64,000 bases of DNA from Shewanella vesiculosa (GCF_021560015.1 NZ_CP073588.1:2852001-2916000), one strand, 5' to 3'; shown: positions 8,042 through 17,595, counted from the first letter of the stretch. Program-made: numbers and translations. The notes: generated from the sequence alone by a model not told the origin.

Positions 8042-10198
8042 ATGAAAAAATGGTTATTAACTGTCGCAATGGCAGCCAGCTTTGGCGCTACGGCAGATGA
8101 AGGCATGTGGCAACCACATCAACTTCCCGCTATGGCTGATGAACTTAAAGCAAAAGGCTTAGAAATCAGCGCTGAGTCAATTTCAAAATTGACTGAATTC
8201 CCGATGAATGCCGTTATCAGCCTGGGTGGTTGTACCGCTTCATTTGTGTCACCTAAAGGCTTAGTGGTTACCAACCATCACTGTGCCTATGGCTCAATTC
8301 AGTACAACTCAACCCCAGAAAAAAACCTACTTAAAGACGGATTTTTAGCCAAAACTTACGCAGAAGAATTACCTGCTACACCTGGTTCACGTATTTTTGT
8401 AACTGAAGCGGTAACCAATGTTACCGATAAAGTTAAAGCAAACCAGATGGATAAAGTAGGTAATGAGTTTTATAAAGGTATAGAACTACAAGAAAAAACC
8501 TTAGTGGCTGAATGTGAAAAAGAAGATGGTTACCGTTGCCAGGTGTATAGCTTCCATGGCGGCCTAGAATATTATCTTGTTAAACAGTTAGAAATCCGCG
8601 ACGTACGTTTAGCTTATAACCCAGCCGCTAGTGTGGGCAAATACGGCGGTGATATTGATAACTGGATGTGGCCTCGTCATACCGGTGACTTTTCGTTCTA
8701 TCGTGCATATGTATCTAAAGACGGTAAGCCTGCAGATTTCAGCAAAGACAACGTACCGTATGAGCCAAAAAGCTTTTTAAAAGTATCAGCTAAAGGCGTT
8801 AGCGATGGCGACTTTGTTATGGTTGCTGGTTATCCTGGCCGTACTAATCGTTACCGCACTGCCGATGAAGTTAACAATCAGTTTAATTGGGCTTATCCTG
8901 AAGGGAAAGTCCTGCAAGAGCGCATGATTAGCATCATCAAAGAAACCGCCTCAGAAGGCAGCGACGAGCGGATTAAATACGAAAGCTTGATTGCCGGTTT
9001 AGCCAATTATGCCAAAAACTTTACCTCGATGATTGAGTATTATGGAAAATCAACCATGCTCGCTGATCGTGAGAAAATAGAGAGCGATTTAGCAAACTGG
9101 ATAGGCAAAGATAAAAAGCGCCAACTGCACTATGGCGAAACACTATCAAGCTTAGAAAAGTTAGTGGCTAAGAGTCAGCAAAATCAGCAACGTGACATTT
9201 TATTAGGTTACATCGGTTACACCACTATGGTCACTACCGCTCGTGATTTGTATCGCTTAGCTAATGAGAAAACCTTAGCTGATATGGCACGAGAACCAGG
9301 CTACCAAGAACGTGACATGACCAACTTCACTTCAAGCATGGAACGTATTGATCGCCGTTATGCCGCCAGTGTCGATAAAGCCCTGCTAGCCGATTTACTG
9401 ACACGTTATGCTGCATTACCTGCAGAGCAGCATTTAGCCGCTTTAGATAAAGCCTTTGGTATTAGCAGCAAGTTCGATGCTAAAGCATTAGCTAAAACAC
9501 TCGATGAGATGTACGCCAACACTAAGCTAAACAACAAAGAAACTCGCTTAGCATGGATGAAAAAATCGGTTGCCGACTTTAAAGCGTCTAACGACCCATT
9601 CATTCAATTTGCAGTTCAAACGTTTGATGCCGACATGGCGCGCGAAAAAGAGCAAAAGCAATTAGAAGGTGACTTAATGAAAGTACGTCCACAATATATG
9701 GACGCTATCATTGCCTATAATCGCGAGTTAGGTAAACCTGTTTATGCCGATGCAAACTCAAGCCTGCGTGTTACGGTAGGTAACGTGAAAGGTTATTCTC
9801 CTCAGGATGGTTTAATGGCTGTGCCTTTTACACGTTTAGAAGGTATTTTAGCTAAAGACACTGGCGTAGATCCTTTCGACGCACCAGCAAAACAACTTGA
9901 ACTGATTAAACAAAAGCAATACGGCGATTACTACATTAAAGCCGTTGATTCTGTACCGGTTAACTTCTTATCTACCCTAGACACAACTGGGGGGAACTCA
10001 GGCTCACCAACCTTAAACGGCCGTGCTGAATTAGTGGGCTTGCTGTTTGACGGTGTGTACGAAAGTATTATTGGAGACTGGGGATACGACGCTCAAAGCA
10101 ATCGTTCAATCCAAGTTGATAGCCGTTACATGTTATGGGTAATGCAGTACTTAGACAATGCTGACAACTTATTAGCTGAAATGGATATTGCTAGATAA
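8042..10198 (+). CDS. S46-family dipeptidyl peptidase, DPP7-type
   Basis: This 718-residue exported serine exopeptidase releases dipeptides from the N-terminus of peptides. A signal peptide covers residues 1-18 (cleavage after GATA). The catalytic His lies in TNHHCAYG (H80), the Asp in DIDNWMWPRHTGDF (about D204-206), and the Ser in TGGNSGSP (S653). The residue that sets P1 specificity in this family follows in LLFDGVYE. Here it is Gly (G671), as in DPP7 enzymes that prefer hydrophobic P1 residues, not the Arg of Asp/Glu-specific DPP11. It is a single gene with its own leader. It probably feeds peptide-derived amino acids to the cell. Confidence 0.9.
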   Translation: MKKWLLTVAMAASFGATADEGMWQPHQLPAMADELKAKGLEISAESISKLTEFPMNAVISLGGCTASFVSPKGLVVTNHHCAYGSIQYNSTPEKNLLKDGFLAKTYAEELPATPGSRIFVTEAVTNVTDKVKANQMDKVGNEFYKGIELQEKTLVAECEKEDGYRCQVYSFHGGLEYYLVKQLEIRDVRLAYNPAASVGKYGGDIDNWMWPRHTGDFSFYRAYVSKDGKPADFSKDNVPYEPKSFLKVSAKGVSDGDFVMVAGYPGRTNRYRTADEVNNQFNWAYPEGKVLQERMISIIKETASEGSDERIKYESLIAGLANYAKNFTSMIEYYGKSTMLADREKIESDLANWIGKDKKRQLHYGETLSSLEKLVAKSQQNQQRDILLGYIGYTTMVTTARDLYRLANEKTLADMAREPGYQERDMTNFTSSMERIDRRYAASVDKALLADLLTRYAALPAEQHLAALDKAFGISSKFDAKALAKTLDEMYANTKLNNKETRLAWMKKSVADFKASNDPFIQFAVQTFDADMAREKEQKQLEGDLMKVRPQYMDAIIAYNRELGKPVYADANSSLRVTVGNVKGYSPQDGLMAVPFTRLEGILAKDTGVDPFDAPAKQLELIKQKQYGDYYIKAVDSVPVNFLSTLDTTGGNSGSPTLNGRAELVGLLFDGVYESIIGDWGYDAQSNRSIQVDSRYMLWVMQYLDNADNLLAEMDIAR

Positions 10199-10217
10199 CC
10201 ACTGTTCCAGAAAACGC

Positions 10218-10925
10218 TCAGTTTACTGCGCGTTGAAGATTCGATAACTCTGCGGCCGTTAATGGCCGCATTGTTTTTTCTGCCAGATCAGTAAGGCTGA
10301 TATCCAACAACTGAGTGCGCATTAAATCAATAACTTTATACCCAAGAGCCTGACACATACGGCGTATTTGCCGATTTAATCCTTGGGTTAAAACTATCTC
10401 AAATCTGTCTTCTTCAACCGCAAGGCTCAATGGCCGAATACCGCATGGACGAGTTTGCACATCGCCATAACTCACGCCCTTTGCCATCATCGAGAGAAAA
10501 CTCGCGCTAATAGGTTTATCAACTTGGACCTCGTACGTCTTGGGATGATAATAATCGGGATGCATCAGTGCTTGCGTTAATTGGCCATCATTAGTGAGTA
10601 ATAGCAAACCACGAGAATCTTTATCTAAACGCCCTGCAGGATACAACCTTGGTAACTCAGGCAAAACATGCAGTAGGCTATGAGGATCATTTGCTAATAA
10701 ACGGCAATCTATTCCAACAGGCTTATGGTACAACCAATACTGTTTATCTTGCACAGCCAGAATGGGGTTTCCATCCACTAAAATCGTCATTGTTTCACAA
10801 AGATTAACTCGATCAGTATGTTTAGCTAATTGATGATTAACACTCACTCGACCACTGTCGATAAGCCTTGCCGCTTGGCGTCTTGAGGCAACACCACACA
10901 CCGCCAAATAATGACTTAATCGCAT
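10218..10925 (-). CDS. rluF: RsuA/RluF-family pseudouridine synthase
   Basis: This enzyme isomerises specific uridines to pseudouridine in rRNA. It has an N-terminal S4 RNA-binding domain (RLSHYLAVCGVASRRQAARL), then GRLDKDSRGLLLLTNDG with the catalytic Asp, and QGLNRQIRRMCQALGYKV. The VDKPIS-F-MMAKGV and RTQLLDISL segments fit RluF best. The start is uncertain: the S4 domain begins with ATG at 10925, another ATG is at 10934, and the frame extends to a TTG at 10970. The upstream bases contain a 23-bp tandem duplication that creates these options. It follows the DUF998 gene closely and may share its transcript. Confidence 0.8.
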   Translation of the reverse strand: MRLSHYLAVCGVASRRQAARLIDSGRVSVNHQLAKHTDRVNLCETMTILVDGNPILAVQDKQYWLYHKPVGIDCRLLANDPHSLLHVLPELPRLYPAGRLDKDSRGLLLLTNDGQLTQALMHPDYYHPKTYEVQVDKPISASFLSMMAKGVSYGDVQTRPCGIRPLSLAVEEDRFEIVLTQGLNRQIRRMCQALGYKVIDLMRTQLLDISLTDLAEKTMRPLTAAELSNLQRAVN

Positions 10926-10960
10926 TGATGTCATAGACTTAATCGTATTGATATCATAGA
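10915..10960. repeat. 23-bp tandem duplication at the rluF start
   Basis: Two copies of cttaatcg-y-attgat-r-tcataga (10915-10937 and 10938-10960) differ at two positions. Because 23 is not a multiple of three, the copies are read in different frames at the 5' end of the pseudouridine synthase gene. Confidence 0.85.
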
Positions 10961-10987
10961 TAGTACTCAAGCAAGTGTGAATAGACG

Positions 10988-11680
10988 TTAGCGAGTTTCG
11001 AGAAATTGATACACGCTATGTTGTTGAGATTTAATGGTTGTCAGCAGGCTCAACCCAAGGCAGATACACCATAGAATATTGGCCTGTGTTAATGACCACA
11101 TAGCAGAGGACACAATACAATACTGAGGTAAATCGGCAGAACACGCCGCAAAATCTAGCTGACGCCAATCAAACAATATCAATAATAATAACCCACTACA
11201 CAACGAAATAATGCTTAAGCTAAGCATTCGTTTAGTCATCGTACTGCCGGGTTTAAAATAATCAACTAAGCAAATACAGTGCAAAAAAATGGTACTGAAT
11301 AAATAAAGCGTCGACGCTTTGCGATGTAAGTCTAAAAAGTTAATCGGAAACACACCCATTAGCACAATACTCATACCCACCACGCCACCAACAATGGCGA
11401 TGTAGCGGCTCAGTAAATCAGGGAAAGTATTAAACACCGCCACCATGGCGAGTAAGAAGCATGAGCCACCCGCTAATAGTGATAAATTGAACACGATTGC
11501 AAACGACGAATGCATATAATCGCCAAGCGTATCGGGGCGGATCATCAACATATCCAAACTGATACCGTCGGCTTGCACTATCAACGCACTTCCTACGCCA
11601 AAAGAGCAGATTGCAGCCGCCGCCAATGACATAAAGACAATCACTAGGTGTAAATCATAATTACGGACTCTATCTGTCAC
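10988..11680 (-). CDS. DUF998 family membrane protein
   Basis: This 230-residue integral membrane protein has about six hydrophobic segments. The order fits DUF998: an early helix ending FGVGSALI, the loop DTLGDYMHSSFAI, MGVFPINFLDLHRKAS near the middle, and C-terminal helices. No catalytic motif is evident and the function is unknown. It ends 17 bases before the possible TTG start of the RluF-like gene, so the two may be an operon. Confidence 0.7.
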   Translation of the reverse strand: MTDRVRNYDLHLVIVFMSLAAAAICSFGVGSALIVQADGISLDMLMIRPDTLGDYMHSSFAIVFNLSLLAGGSCFLLAMVAVFNTFPDLLSRYIAIVGGVVGMSIVLMGVFPINFLDLHRKASTLYLFSTIFLHCICLVDYFKPGSTMTKRMLSLSIISLCSGLLLLILFDWRQLDFAACSADLPQYCIVSSAMWSLTQANILWCICLGLSLLTTIKSQQHSVYQFLETR

Positions 11681-11882
11681 GGAACGATACTTATGTCAAA
11701 AAAGGAGTGAGAATGTTAACGCGGAAAATGAAAAAGTAAAAGTCGATTATCAAAAACTGAAAACCAAAACTAACAATGCCCATTCATTGCTGACTGGGCA
11801 TTATTTGCAATATTGGCTACATAATCTTGTTAAGTTTACTCTCGTTAAACCAAGCAACTGTGTGATTTACCCTGTAGCCAAT

Positions 11883-13226
11883 TTAAGTACGTTTACGAAA
11901 TATCACAATAATCACCGCAATGACGGCTAAAATCATGCAATACCAAGCATTAGACACTGCGGTTAATGGACTAATGGTAAACACAGAGGCAATTAATAAT
12001 GCTTGGGCGCCATGTGGTATTAATCCCTGAATAATACATGCAAAGATATCTAAAATACTGGCAGCTCGTTTTGGCGATACCCCATGTTTTTTAGCAAGCT
12101 CTTTAGCTATATCACCAGTGACCACAATCGATACCGTATTGTTAGCCACACACGTATTCGTCGCGGCAACAATCGCTGCCATACCTAGCTCTGCTGCACG
12201 ACTAGATGCTTCGCCATTGGCTTTTGAAAAACGACTGATTAAGCCTTCAATTTGCTTACTGACAAAGGTTAATCCGCCTTGTTGCTGCATTAACGCCGCT
12301 AAACCACCGACTAACATCGACAGAATAAAAATTTCCTGCATATTGGTAAAACCAGTATAAATATCATTACCAAACTGAATAACGCTATAGCCCGAGCTCA
12401 GCACGCCTGTCATGCCAGCAAGTACAATCCCTAACGACAACACCACAAAGACGTTTAAACCAATCACAGCTAATACCAGAATGGTTAAATACGGTAATAC
12501 TTTTAAGATTTCAATATCCTGAGCAGCAATATCAGCTTGGCCTTGCCCGACAATCGAAAAGGCTATTAAGGTGAGGATCGCCGCAGGTATCGAAAACACC
12601 AAGTTTTCACGGAACTTGTCTTTCATTTCACAGCCTTGAGTACGTGTTGCTGCAATCGTGGTATCTGAAATAATCGACAAGTTATCACCAAATAATGCGC
12701 CAGACATCACCGCACCCGCCATTAGGGCATAATCAATTTGTGCTTGGTCTGCGACACCTAATGCCACTGGCGCTACCGCCGCAATCGTGCCCATAGATGT
12801 ACCCATCGAGGTCGCGATAAAAGCAGCAATCACAAAGAAACCAGGTAATAATAAATTTGATGGAATAAACGATAAACCAAGTGCAACTGTCGCATCCACG
12901 CCACCAGTGGCTTTAGCCACAGCAGCAAAAGCGCCTGCCAATAAATAAATTAAACACATGGCAATAATATTGCTATGGCCAATACCTTCAATAAAGGTTT
13001 CTATCGCACTATTGATTTGCTGTTTCGATAACAACACCGCCAATACAATGGCAGGTAAAATTGCAATCACACTGGGTAATTGATAGAACGCATAATCAAC
13101 ACCCTGGCTTTGAAAATATAAGCCTGCGCCAATAAATAATCCTAAAAATAAAAACAATGGTAATAACGCCACAAACGATGCTGGGCTGTTCACTGCCGTG
13201 GGAACTGATGAAATAGCTTTGGTCAA
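11883..13226 (-). CDS. metT: NhaC-superfamily transporter, candidate methionine transporter MetT
   Basis: This 447-residue inner-membrane carrier of the NhaC (Na+/H+ antiporter-like) family has about 11 helices. GTSMGTIAAVAPVALG and GALFGDNLSIISDTT at about residues 140-190 are the family core, and a matching NTCVANNTVSIVVTG lies in the second half. Sequence alone would read as a Na+/H+ antiporter. The promoter carries two adjacent near-perfect MetJ boxes, and NhaC-type carriers under MetJ control in Shewanella and Vibrio have been predicted as methionine transporters (MetT). I therefore prefer methionine uptake. It is monocistronic; a leader of about 130 bases precedes the start. Confidence 0.8.
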   Translation of the reverse strand: MTKAISSVPTAVNSPASFVALLPLFLFLGLFIGAGLYFQSQGVDYAFYQLPSVIAILPAIVLAVLLSKQQINSAIETFIEGIGHSNIIAMCLIYLLAGAFAAVAKATGGVDATVALGLSFIPSNLLLPGFFVIAAFIATSMGTSMGTIAAVAPVALGVADQAQIDYALMAGAVMSGALFGDNLSIISDTTIAATRTQGCEMKDKFRENLVFSIPAAILTLIAFSIVGQGQADIAAQDIEILKVLPYLTILVLAVIGLNVFVVLSLGIVLAGMTGVLSSGYSVIQFGNDIYTGFTNMQEIFILSMLVGGLAALMQQQGGLTFVSKQIEGLISRFSKANGEASSRAAELGMAAIVAATNTCVANNTVSIVVTGDIAKELAKKHGVSPKRAASILDIFACIIQGLIPHGAQALLIASVFTISPLTAVSNAWYCMILAVIAVIIVIFRKRT

Positions 13227-13365
13227 AATGATCTCTCTTTATCTTAACGAATAGGGATTGTTGGATGAGAAAAGCGAGTACGACACAATCTCGGTCATCG
13301 ATGATTATTTAACAACACGTTCAACGGTGCTAAATATTGCAGTCACATCATAACAAGTTGCGCCA

Positions 13366-13394
13366 AGAATAAGAGAACTGTTCGCCGCTGTCAA
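13366..13394 (-). promoter_or_regulatory. Sigma-70 promoter of metT
   Basis: On the minus strand there is a consensus -35 TTGACA (13394-13389), a 17-bp spacer and -10 TATTCT (13371-13366). The -35 touches the MetJ operator. Confidence 0.75.
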
Positions 13395-13413
13395 TCTAGA
13401 CGTCTAGACTTCT
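13390..13413 (-). promoter_or_regulatory. MetJ operator (tandem met boxes)
   Basis: The met box consensus is AGACGTCT repeated head to tail every eight bases. Read on the minus strand, this site has AGAAGTCT (7/8), AGACGTCT (8/8) and then a weak third box (AGATTGAC). It overlaps the -35 of the NhaC-type gene, the right geometry for repression by MetJ-SAM. Confidence 0.85.
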
Positions 13414-13593
13414 TTGCTTCCGAATCGTTTTTTATTCTAAAACCTGAGAACTGCTACAAATATTTTACATAACCATAATCAATTTATCTATTTAGGTCAC
13501 TTTATTAGCGTAATAATTGATATACGTTAATACTAACCTAATGCTGATTTGTTACGCTGACAAGGATTCGCTGACATATATAGAGGTGAGGCT

Positions 13594-13878
13594 ATGGAAC
13601 GTAAACCAGACAGAGTAAGTGCAATGAAGCAACTTATTGTCCAAATAAAAACCACTTTCCCATTAGACTCAGTTGATATATTTAAATGTGGTCCGGCTAA
13701 TACTTGTGTTGGTTGTCCTAAAAAATTACTGGATTTGGTCGATTCTGAAGTGAATTACTGGGACGCGGCACTGGCACAAGGCGTCACGCCTTCGCTCGGC
13801 GATATTAGTCGTTTTGGTAAACTGTGTAAAAATGTCCATCGAGGTTTACAACGCAATAATATCCAGGCCCACCATTAA
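13594..13878 (+). CDS. Small Cys-containing conserved hypothetical protein
   Basis: This 94-residue soluble protein has a cysteine cluster C-x6-C-x2-C (KCGPANTCVGCPKK, about residues 30-43) and a further Cys in the C-terminal third (GKLCKNVHRG). The arrangement could bind zinc or an iron-sulfur cluster. I do not recognise a named family. ATG at 13594 is preceded by gaggtgagg. It stands alone, divergent from metT. It is followed within ten bases by a 14-bp tandem repeat array. Confidence 0.65.
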   Translation: MERKPDRVSAMKQLIVQIKTTFPLDSVDIFKCGPANTCVGCPKKLLDLVDSEVNYWDAALAQGVTPSLGDISRFGKLCKNVHRGLQRNNIQAHH

Positions 13879-13884
13879 ATCACC

Positions 13885-14024
13885 TCATCGACTAGTACTC
13901 ATCGACTAGTACTCATCGACTAGTACTCATCGACTAGTACTCATCGACTAGTACTCATCGACTAGTACTCATCGACTAGTACTCATCGACTAGTACTCAT
14001 TGAGTCGCACCCATTGAATAGCGC
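13885..14024. repeat. 14-bp tandem repeat array (8 perfect + 2 degenerate copies)
   Basis: The unit tcatcgactagtac is repeated eight times without a mismatch (13885-13996), then tcattgagtcgcac and ccattgaatagcgc (13997-14024) as decayed copies. Each unit contains the palindrome actagt. The array lies between the convergent Cys-protein gene and putA. The perfect identity and terminal decay suggest recent slippage expansion. Confidence 0.95.
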
Positions 14025-14052
14025 TAATTGGAGTTATGTAACCTAAACTCGA

Positions 14053-14083
14053 GATAATAAAAAGCCCACTAAAACGTGGGCTT
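14053..14083 (-). terminator. putA terminator
   Basis: On the minus strand the stem aagcccac/gtgggctt (14083-14076 with 14069-14062) is followed by ttttattat, 28 bases after the putA stop. Confidence 0.8.
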
Positions 14084-14110
14084 AATTAATTGCTTTGTTA
14101 AACCACTAAT

Positions 14111-17100
14111 TTACTCGTCAGCATCACCTAGCGACAATAACGTCGCATTGCCACCTATAGCAGTAATGTTATTGGTGCGAGTCTTTTCGGTCACAAAACG
14201 GGTTAAGTAGTGTGGACCACCGGCTTTAGGACCAGTACCTGATAGCCCTTGGCCACCAAATGGTTGTACACCTACAACTGCACCAATTTGGTTACGGTTA
14301 ATGTACACGTTACCCACGTTAATTTTGTCTGCTAGGCTAAGCGCATGGCCTTCATTACGGCTGTGAATACCTAAGGTTAAACCAAAACCGGTACTGTTGA
14401 TTTCATCAACGACTTTTGCCAAATCTGCCGCTTTATAACGGATAACATGCAAAATAGGTCCGAAATGTTCTTTTTCGAGGAGCTTAATAGAACTAATTTC
14501 AACTGCCGTAGGCGCAACAAAATGGCCATTCTCAGTACCTGCTGGTAATTCAAGTTTGTTAATTAATTTACCGACTTGGCTGATATGATCAATGTGAGCA
14601 TTCAAGTTCGCTTTGGCAGTTGCATCAATCACTGGGCCGACATCGGTTTTCACTGAACTTGGGTTGCCAATCACTAATTGTTCCATGGCACCTTTCATCA
14701 CTTCAATCACTCGATCTGCAATATCTTCTTGTAAAAATAAGACTCGCAGTGCCGAACAACGCTGGCCAGCACTGGTAAACGATGAAGAAACAACGTCATT
14801 TACGACTTGCTCTGGTTGTGATGTTGAGTCAACAACCATAGCATTTTGTCCGCCAGTTTCAGCAATTAATGGAATAATGGCGCCATCACGGTTTGCCAAA
14901 GTGCGGTTAATCAATTTAGCAGTACCAGTCGAGCCGGTAAAACACACCCCACCAATACGCTCATCAGCAGTGATAGCAGAACCAACAACAGCGCCAGTAC
15001 CTGGTAAAAACTGCAATACGTCGGTAGGAATACCGGCTTCATGTGCAAGTTGCACTGCGCGATAACCGATTAAACAAGTTTGTTCCGCAGGTTTGGCAAT
15101 AACGGTATTGCCCGCAGCAAGTGCTGCAGAAACTTGACCTAAGAAAATCGCTAACGGGAAATTCCATGGACTAATACACACAAAAATTCCGCGACCTTGT
15201 AAAAACAGCTCATTCAACTCGCCCGTTGGGCCTGGAAGCAATTCAGGCTGAGCCATCATCTTCTTAGCTTGTACGGCGTAGTAACGACAAAAATCTACAG
15301 CTTCGCGAACTTCATCAATACCATCTTGAATACTCTTACCCGCTTCGCGAGTACATAATACAATCAGCTCTTCACGATTTTCTTCCAGTAAGTCAGCTAA
15401 TTTCTGTAGTGCACTAGCACGAGTTTCAACCGGTGTACGTGCCCAGCCACCAAAAGCAGCATCTGCGCCGGCAATGGCTTGTTCAATTGCATTTGCATCA
15501 GCAAAAGCCACTTTACCTACTGTTAGTGAAGTATCGTAAGGACTTACAACCGTTTGCACTTCGCCGGTTAAGGTTTTACCGTTTACCAATGGACCAGCTG
15601 CCCATTGAGTATCTCTATATTTGTCCAGTGCAGCAAAAAATGGCTCTGACTCAGAAATAATGTTCATGTTTAATCCTTTAGAGTTCTTACGTTCTGCACC
15701 GAAAATATCAGCAGGTTTAACAATTTTTTGATTTGCTAACGACTTGTAACCCAATAGCGTCACCAATGGATGAACCACTAAGCTTTCTATTGGGGTATTA
15801 GGATCAACCAGTTTATGCACAAATGAGGTGTTAGCACCGTTTTCCAATAAGCGACGAACTAAATACGGCAGTAAGTCTTTATGGGCACCAATGGGTGCAT
15901 AAATACGTACCGCTTTAGCACCGCTTTCTGCAAGTATGGTGTCGTATAGCTCTTGCCCCATACCGTGTAAACGTTGGAACTCATATATACGATCACCTGC
16001 CATCGCATCAATGCTGGCAACCGTCTGCGCATTATGAGTGGCAAACTGTGGATAAATCGCACCGCGAGTTGCATCAGACAATAAATAACGCGCACACGCT
16101 AAATAAGACACATCAGTGCCCGCTTTGCGGGTATAAAGTGGGTAGCCAGCTTCGCCAGCTTGTTGCGCCCATTTCAGCTCGCTGTCCCAGTAAGCACCTT
16201 TGACTAAGCGCAATGGGATTTCATCGCCTTGATCTTTAGCAAGACGCGTCAACCAACACAAAACCGGTAAGCAACGCTTAGAATAAGCCTGCACCACTAT
16301 GCCTAATAAACCCCAGCCTTTAGCGGCTTCTGACTGATAAAGCTGCTTAAATAACTTTAACGACAGTTCCAGACGGTCAACTTCTTCAGCATCGATAGAA
16401 ATGCCAATGTTGAGCTCACGAGCTTGCACAATCAGTTTAATCACTGTGTCATACAATTCGCTTAAAACACGGTCTTCGTTAGCAACTTCATAACGAGGGT
16501 GCAATGCCGATAATTTGATCGAGATAGTCGGTCTTGGTGAGTCAGATTCATCATATTGCTGCGCGCCTAAATCGCGAATAGCATTGCTGTAATCGTTAAA
16601 ATACTTTTGCGCATCGTTGGCGGTTAATGCCGCTTCACCAAGCATGTCATAACTATGGGTATAACCTAGCTTGCGTTTAGCTTCGCTATTTTTAAGCGCT
16701 TCTTTAACGTTCTCACCCAAAACAAACTGCTTACCCATGATCTTCATCGCCGCTAACATAGCTTGACGGATCATCGGCTCACCAACACGATTAACCAGAC
16801 GTTTAAGTATATTGCTTGGCGAACCGTCAGTATTACGATCTAACTTAACCAGTTTACCGGTTAACATTAAGCCCCACGTTGAGGCGTTAACCAGTAATGA
16901 ATCACTCTTATTCAGGTGTTCATCCCATTTGGCACCGGACAGTTTATCTTGAATTAGCGCATCAGCTGTTTCAGCATCAGGAATGCGCAGCAAGGCTTCA
17001 GCCAAGCACATTAAGATAATGCCTTCTTTCGTTTCTAAGCTGTATTGCTGCAAAAATGCATCAATACCAACCATAAGACCTTTTTTCTCAAACTGACGGA

Positions 17101-17290
17101 CTTTGCTCACGAGCTCATGGGCACGACGAGTCACCTGCTCAATGTCTTGTTCAGACGAAGGCACAAGCTTAATTAATTCAGACAGGTATTGCTCTTCATC
17201 GACAATGTAGTTGTTGGTCACTGCGGTAAACAGTTCCTCAAGAGTGGCATTGTCATAGCGGCCGTCCAGTACTTCACTCGCTTTGAACAT
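14111..17290 (-). CDS. putA: Bifunctional proline dehydrogenase / P5C dehydrogenase PutA
   Basis: This enzyme oxidises proline to glutamate in two steps: FAD proline dehydrogenase, then NAD+ delta-1-pyrroline-5-carboxylate dehydrogenase, with channelled intermediate. The PRODH barrel covers about residues 120-520 (RLVKGAYWDSELKWAQQ and the FATHNAQTV segment). The ALDH domain covers about 560-1040, with ETGGQNAMVVDS and the catalytic Cys in SAGQRCSALRV. The protein is about 1060 residues and lacks the ribbon-helix-helix DNA-binding domain of enteric PutA, so it should not autorepress. I prefer ATG at 17290 (MFKASEVLDG), which has GGAAG upstream; an upstream ATG at 17305 adds five residues. It is monocistronic with a terminator. 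Confidence 0.95.
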   Translation of the reverse strand: MFKASEVLDGRYDNATLEELFTAVTNNYIVDEEQYLSELIKLVPSSEQDIEQVTRRAHELVSKVRQFEKKGLMVGIDAFLQQYSLETKEGIILMCLAEALLRIPDAETADALIQDKLSGAKWDEHLNKSDSLLVNASTWGLMLTGKLVKLDRNTDGSPSNILKRLVNRVGEPMIRQAMLAAMKIMGKQFVLGENVKEALKNSEAKRKLGYTHSYDMLGEAALTANDAQKYFNDYSNAIRDLGAQQYDESDSPRPTISIKLSALHPRYEVANEDRVLSELYDTVIKLIVQARELNIGISIDAEEVDRLELSLKLFKQLYQSEAAKGWGLLGIVVQAYSKRCLPVLCWLTRLAKDQGDEIPLRLVKGAYWDSELKWAQQAGEAGYPLYTRKAGTDVSYLACARYLLSDATRGAIYPQFATHNAQTVASIDAMAGDRIYEFQRLHGMGQELYDTILAESGAKAVRIYAPIGAHKDLLPYLVRRLLENGANTSFVHKLVDPNTPIESLVVHPLVTLLGYKSLANQKIVKPADIFGAERKNSKGLNMNIISESEPFFAALDKYRDTQWAAGPLVNGKTLTGEVQTVVSPYDTSLTVGKVAFADANAIEQAIAGADAAFGGWARTPVETRASALQKLADLLEENREELIVLCTREAGKSIQDGIDEVREAVDFCRYYAVQAKKMMAQPELLPGPTGELNELFLQGRGIFVCISPWNFPLAIFLGQVSAALAAGNTVIAKPAEQTCLIGYRAVQLAHEAGIPTDVLQFLPGTGAVVGSAITADERIGGVCFTGSTGTAKLINRTLANRDGAIIPLIAETGGQNAMVVDSTSQPEQVVNDVVSSSFTSAGQRCSALRVLFLQEDIADRVIEVMKGAMEQLVIGNPSSVKTDVGPVIDATAKANLNAHIDHISQVGKLINKLELPAGTENGHFVAPTAVEISSIKLLEKEHFGPILHVIRYKAADLAKVVDEINSTGFGLTLGIHSRNEGHALSLADKINVGNVYINRNQIGAVVGVQPFGGQGLSGTGPKAGGPHYLTRFVTEKTRTNNITAIGGNATLLSLGDADE

Positions 17291-17595
17291 AGTATTCGCT
17301 TCCATCTAGGTCAGGTTAAGGATGGTTATTATCGTTATTGAATGGACACTGTATTCACGAATTATTTATTTTGTATACAATGTACGATCTAATTTTCGGC
17401 GATTATACATTCAAAATGTGAACTTGGACACTCTAGTTAAATACTTGCTAATGATTGTTTGATTACGCTCACTGAAATGAATGAAAAAAATGTGTTATAG
17501 AAACAACAAAAACTAACTAAGCAGTTGTTAAACAATCATTAAATAAAAATAAACCTAACTAAATATGAATAAATTTTATCAACAAAAAACACCAT
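17291..17595. other. putA upstream region
   Basis: This is about 300 AT-rich bases with no gene. The putA promoter should lie here, for example around the tgtatacaatgtacgatc stretch near 17372-17390. No specific operator is recognised. Confidence 0.5.

Noticed and set aside
13885..14024. CRISPR array
   Set aside because: Repeat units are 14 bp and directly adjacent with no spacers, and no cas genes are near.
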